From: Candidatus Woesearchaeota archaeon
Lineage (GTDB): Archaea; Nanobdellota; Nanobdellia; UBA10117
Length of the DNA: 6,985 nucleotides
Direction of reading: 5' to 3'
Assembly: GCA_023245115.1 (NCBI GenBank)
Contig: JAHFKX010000043.1
Coordinates: forward strand, 1-6,985
Part shown: piece by piece, positions 3,881 to 6,985 of the stretch
How positions within the stretch are numbered: the stretch's first letter is position 1
How the letters are laid out: every line of letters starts with the position of its first letter
The notes under the pieces: model-generated
Databases searched by the model: none
The model's input: only the letters and a program-made list of their open reading frames with translations
Told to the model about the DNA's origin: nothing
Program-made: the position numbers and the translations under genes

Positions 3881-5810
3881 GGTAGATAAAATCAAGTTAA
3901 CATTACCAGACGGCACTGTTAAGGATTATAAAAAAGGAATCATCGGTCTAGAAATAACAAAAGAAATTTCGCAGAAACTTTTGAAGGAAGCGCTGGCAAT
4001 TAAAGTTAACGATAAACTCCAAGACCTGCCGGATGCAATTAACGAAGATGCATCAGTAAAAATCCTGAAGTTCGCGGATGCGGAAGGCAGGCTGGCCTAC
4101 TGGCACTCAACTTCTCATATTTTAGCGGATGCAGTTAAGCGCCTATGGCCAGACACAAAACTCGGGATCGGGCCGGCAATTGAGGAGGGTTTCTACTACG
4201 ACTTTGACAAGCGCGAGCCATTTACTGAGAACGATTTGAAAAAACTTGAAGAATTGATGAAAAAAATAATCAAGGAAGATTCTAAGTACGAGCACGTTTT
4301 CCTCTCGCGAAAAGAGGCGGAAAAATTGTTGGCGAAGGAGCCATACAAGCTTGATATTTTGAAAAACGATGTGAAAGAAGATAAAATTAGTTTTCATAAG
4401 CACGGGAGCTTTTATGACCTCTGCAATAATCCTGTTGTCCAGTCAACCGGACAGATTGGAGTTGTCAAACTATTATCAATCGCGGGCGCGTATTGGCGTG
4501 GCGATTCAACAAAGCCGCAGCTCCAAAGAATTTATGGCATCTCATTCCCATCGCAGAAAGAGTTAGATGGATTTTTGAAAATTCAAGTAGAGTTAGAACG
4601 CCGAGACCACAGAAAAATTGGCAAGCAACTTAAATTATTTCATTTTGCTGAGGAAGTTGGCCCTGGCCTGCCACTCTGGATGCCAAACGGCGAAGCAGTC
4701 CGGCAAGTTCTGTTAAAATATATGTATGATTTGGAAGTCCAGCACGGCTACAAGTATGTTTCAACGCCAGTCATTACAAAATCCGCGCTGTATTATGCGT
4801 CCGGACATCTGCCATACTACAAAGACGATATGTACCCGCCGATGAAGATTGACAACGAGGAATATTATCTGAGGCCGATGAACTGCCCGCACCATCACAT
4901 GATTTACAAGCAGATTGTAACCTCTTATCGTGATTTACCATTGCGGCTGGCAGAGGCAGGAAATATTTACCGGAAGGAAGCCAGTGGCGCAGCATATGGC
5001 TTAATGCGTGTGCGCGGCATGACGCAGAACGATTCGCACAACTACTGCACAAAATCTCAGGTAAAAGATGAAATTATCAAAGTGATTGACTTATTCCGTG
5101 AAGTTTACGGCGTGATGGGTGTCAAGGACTTCTGGTTCCGACTATCGTTGCCGGATTTCAAGCAGAAGGAAAAATTCAGCGGCGAGCTAAAAGAATGGGA
5201 TTGGGCAGCCGAACAAATTAGAAAAGCTGCTAAGGATGCGCATGTGGAGCTGCGCGAGGTTGTCGGCGAAGCCGCGTTCTACGGACCGAAAATAGATGTG
5301 CAAATCAAAAATGTTTTGGGCCGCGAGGAGTCAATCGCAACCGTTCAGGTAGATGTTATGGTTGCAAAGCGGATGAACCTGAATTTTGTAAATGAAAAAA
5401 ACGAAGTTGAGCACCCAGTAATAATCCATCGCGCGATTTTGGGTTCGTATGAAAGATTTATGGCGTTCTTAATTGAAAACTACGCGGGCGCGTTCCCGCT
5501 TTGGTTGGCGCCGGTGCAAGTGAAGATACTGTCTTTTACTGACAGAAACCAGAAATACGCAGAGCAGATTGAAAAAGAATTATTCGATGCTGGCATCAGA
5601 ATAGAAACTGATTACTCAAACAGCACTGTGGAATACAAAGTCCGCGCAGCAGAAATGGAAAAAGTTCCTTACGTTCTTGTTGTTGGTGATAAAGAGGAAA
5701 AAAATAATACTGTCGCAGTACGGAAGCGCGGGACTGCAAAGGTGCAGTTCGGCATTACGCTGCAGAACTTTATTGAACAGCTAATGAGAGAGATTGAGAA
5801 AAAGAGTTAG
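3873..5810 (+). CDS. thrS: Threonyl-tRNA synthetase, bacterial type
   Basis: This 645-residue class II synthetase joins threonine to tRNA-Thr. It has the full bacterial domain order. An N-terminal TGS domain spans about 1-65. The N2 editing domain carries HSTSH (78-82) and DLC (182-184). The catalytic core runs from about 245 to 540, and an anticodon-binding domain (about 547-640) ends the protein. Motif 2 has YRKE with Arg367, and motif 3 has GSYERF with Arg528. The zinc ligands that select threonine are Cys338 (NCPHH), His389 (TQNDSH) and His519 (IIHRA). Gln385 and Asp387, which line the threonine pocket, are kept. One editing-site residue is changed: Val188 stands where E. coli has His186 (CRGPHV against CNNPVV). 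Many archaea have a different editing domain, so this gene probably reflects an old bacterial transfer. Its start follows a Shine-Dalgarno. Confidence 0.97.
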   Translation: MVKVDKIKLTLPDGTVKDYKKGIIGLEITKEISQKLLKEALAIKVNDKLQDLPDAINEDASVKILKFADAEGRLAYWHSTSHILADAVKRLWPDTKLGIGPAIEEGFYYDFDKREPFTENDLKKLEELMKKIIKEDSKYEHVFLSRKEAEKLLAKEPYKLDILKNDVKEDKISFHKHGSFYDLCNNPVVQSTGQIGVVKLLSIAGAYWRGDSTKPQLQRIYGISFPSQKELDGFLKIQVELERRDHRKIGKQLKLFHFAEEVGPGLPLWMPNGEAVRQVLLKYMYDLEVQHGYKYVSTPVITKSALYYASGHLPYYKDDMYPPMKIDNEEYYLRPMNCPHHHMIYKQIVTSYRDLPLRLAEAGNIYRKEASGAAYGLMRVRGMTQNDSHNYCTKSQVKDEIIKVIDLFREVYGVMGVKDFWFRLSLPDFKQKEKFSGELKEWDWAAEQIRKAAKDAHVELREVVGEAAFYGPKIDVQIKNVLGREESIATVQVDVMVAKRMNLNFVNEKNEVEHPVIIHRAILGSYERFMAFLIENYAGAFPLWLAPVQVKILSFTDRNQKYAEQIEKELFDAGIRIETDYSNSTVEYKVRAAEMEKVPYVLVVGDKEEKNNTVAVRKRGTAKVQFGITLQNFIEQLMREIEKKS

Positions 5811-5834
5811 TCATAAACGCAAAATACAAATCTA
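5811..5834. terminator. Short convergent gap, possible T-rich termination
   Basis: Only 24 bp separate the ends of thrS and the opposing secreted-protein gene. On the minus strand it reads ATTTGTATTTTGCG, a weak U-rich signal for the secreted-protein gene. No hairpin is seen and the plus strand lacks a T tract here. Confidence 0.25.
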
Positions 5835-6473
5835 TTAGCTATTTTGACTTTGTCCCTGCTTTGGGTAGCAATGCGGTTCTCCAGTCTCGCCATAGTAAAG
5901 TTCGCACCCTTGATAATACCCAATGTGCGTGCCATACTTATCTACACAATAATTGGTTTCAACAAAACAGCCCTGCTGATAATCTTGTGATTGTCCGTTA
6001 GTCGCTCCCTGCCCCTGCTGGCCTTGGCCGCTTTGCCCGTTGCCATTTCCCGATGTCTGGCCGTTACCTTGGCTCTGCGCATTTCCAGTTCCGGTGTTGC
6101 TGTCTTGGCTATGTGCGCAGTATCGCAAATCAAGTTTACAATCGTTTGTGCAGTACAAAGTCCCGCTATCATAACCAAGTGTTTGGCATGTTGTTCCGCC
6201 AAGATTAGCATAGCCATCGCATTCTTCATTGCCTTCTTTTACGTTATTTCCACAGACTGCGCCGCTCGTAGCAGAAGTCTTGTGCACAACAACTGGCCTA
6301 TGCGCAACCAACTGCGTTGAAACTTTCGGAGCAAGGCAAATAAAATTATTTACATCACCAGCTTTAGAATTTAATTTTAAAAAATTCAGCGGCAGCCCAT
6401 CCGCACTAACACTAAAAACTGCAAAAGCTAGCAACAACACTACTGCAATAGCCACTAAGGTGCGGTTTTGCAT
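5835..6473 (-). CDS. Secreted Cys-rich protein with Q/G/N-rich linker
   Basis: This 212-residue protein has an N-terminal signal peptide: Arg4, a hydrophobic core at 6-20 and likely cleavage after SVSA (24). A Cys-rich module at about 74-119 starts CGNNVKEGNEECDG and has six Cys (74, 85, 96, 108, 112, 119). This resembles the DUF4215/Myxococcus Cys-rich repeat found in exported proteins. Residues 121-167 are a flexible linker of mostly Gln, Gly, Asn and Ser. The C-terminal module has four Cys (169, 176, 190, 202) and many Tyr, probably held by disulfides. There is no C-terminal membrane anchor, so it is likely released or bound to the cell surface. The partner is unknown. The ATG at 6473 is supported by a TATA box 20 nt upstream. 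The gene is convergent with thrS. Confidence 0.85.
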   Translation of the reverse strand: MQNRTLVAIAVVLLLAFAVFSVSADGLPLNFLKLNSKAGDVNNFICLAPKVSTQLVAHRPVVVHKTSATSGAVCGNNVKEGNEECDGYANLGGTTCQTLGYDSGTLYCTNDCKLDLRYCAHSQDSNTGTGNAQSQGNGQTSGNGNGQSGQGQQGQGATNGQSQDYQQGCFVETNYCVDKYGTHIGYYQGCELYYGETGEPHCYPKQGQSQNS

Positions 6474-6493
6474 TTTATATTAAGGTGCTCTAA

Positions 6494-6502
6494 GCTTATA
6501 AA
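6494..6502 (-). promoter_or_regulatory. TATA box of the secreted-protein gene
   Basis: The minus strand reads TTTATAAGC, ending 20 nt before the ATG at 6473. It directly follows the stop codon of the upstream gene (6504-6506), so the two genes can be expressed separately. Confidence 0.6.
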
Positions 6503-6503
6503 T

Positions 6504-6985
6504 TTACTGCACGCTGGCTAGCCTTGCAAGCAGACCATCCAGCTGTGTCTGTGACGCATCTCCGAGCGATATAGCATCAACAGTTGTAATTCCATCGCGC
6601 CGTTGAAGATTTGTTTCTATTAGCGGTATTGGCCAACGCTTGCTGAAGATATGCGTATCTTTGCTTCCAGTTTCAACGACATCTTGCGGCAGTAGCCCAT
6701 TCCAAAAAGTGTGATGTATTCCTCGCGAGACGGGCATATTGTACGACTGTATGTATCTTTCAATCTCAGATACTAACGTGTTTTCCGGCACACGATATTC
6801 TGCCCGCACAACAGCCCAGTGTCCCAACCATTTCGAACTACGTTTCAATACTTTCGGCTCAGTTAACTTAGAAAGGTCTGTTTCTATACCGCGTCTGATT
6901 CTAGCAGAGATCCTATTAACTCCTACTCCACACGCCATTGCGATAACCGAAACAAATGTAGTTAGTGGAAAAGGTTCTAACCTAA
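6504..6985 (-). CDS. Hypothetical, probably membrane-anchored protein (5' end beyond right edge)
   Basis: I do not recognise this protein. The reading frame stays open from the TAA at 6504-6506 to the right edge, about 160 codons. An ATG at 6936-6938 would give 144 residues, but no TATA box stands 20-22 nt before it and a hydrophobic stretch (PFPLTTFVSVIAMACGVGV) continues upstream across it, so the true start is probably outside the window. That stretch is a likely membrane helix. The basic cluster RISARIRRG follows it and suggests that the rest lies in the cytoplasm. The soluble part has no Cys pairs or catalytic motif that I can name. It has an aromatic HHTFWNGLL segment and ends with a predicted helix, LDGLLARLASVQ. 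Confidence 0.65.
   Translation of the reverse strand, partial: RLEPFPLTTFVSVIAMACGVGVNRISARIRRGIETDLSKLTEPKVLKRSSKWLGHWAVVRAEYRVPENTLVSEIERYIQSYNMPVSRGIHHTFWNGLLPQDVVETGSKDTHIFSKRWPIPLIETNLQRRDGITTVDAISLGDASQTQLDGLLARLASVQ

Noticed and set aside
5991..6320. Plus-strand ORF of 109 codons opposite the secreted protein
   Set aside because: It mirrors the Cys-rich and Q/G-rich coding sequence; the minus frame has signal peptide, TATA box and domain pattern.
1..6985. CRISPR array, insertion sequence or integron
   Set aside because: No regularly spaced direct repeats, transposase or integrase motifs, or terminal inverted repeats with target duplications were found.

Overview
The window looks like a compact archaeal genome, probably DPANN-like; the exact lineage is an inference. 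Three things support this. It carries a gene of the archaeal Nre DNA-repair family. Four minus-strand genes have TATA-like boxes 20-22 nt before their start codons and no Shine-Dalgarno, as expected for leaderless archaeal transcripts. It also carries small winged-helix regulators of an archaeal style. Base composition is moderately AT-rich and genes are tightly packed. No tRNA, rRNA, CRISPR array, insertion sequence or integrase was seen.

Layout, left to right. Positions 1-1208 (minus) hold a two-gene unit: an APH/choline-kinase-fold phosphotransferase whose stop overlaps (ATGA) the start of a winged-helix protein that runs off the left edge. Positions 1304-2470 (minus) hold an NreA-like repair protein ending in a PCNA-binding motif. 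Positions 2524-2940 (minus) hold an unrecognised 138-residue protein. Positions 2975-3262 (minus) hold a second winged-helix protein, clearly paralogous to the first. Positions 3263-3872 are a 610-base divergent intergenic region with several palindromes and hairpins, a good TATA box and only weak small ORFs. Positions 3873-5810 (plus) hold bacterial-type threonyl-tRNA synthetase. Positions 5835-6473 (minus) hold a secreted Cys-rich protein with a Q/G/N-rich linker. From 6504 to the right edge (minus) lies the C-terminal part of an unrecognised, probably membrane-anchored protein.

The most interesting signal is regulatory. The 8-mer GACAATTG (or its complement) was found only in intergenic DNA: twice around the kinase-regulator promoter, one copy directly between TATA box and predicted start, and once as a perfect 14-bp palindrome upstream of the second regulator gene. 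This suggests that one or both paralogous regulators control the kinase-regulator pair and the second regulator gene. Two further points deserve checking. The ThrRS editing site has lost a conserved histidine. The leader upstream of thrS is unusually long and rich in inverted repeats.
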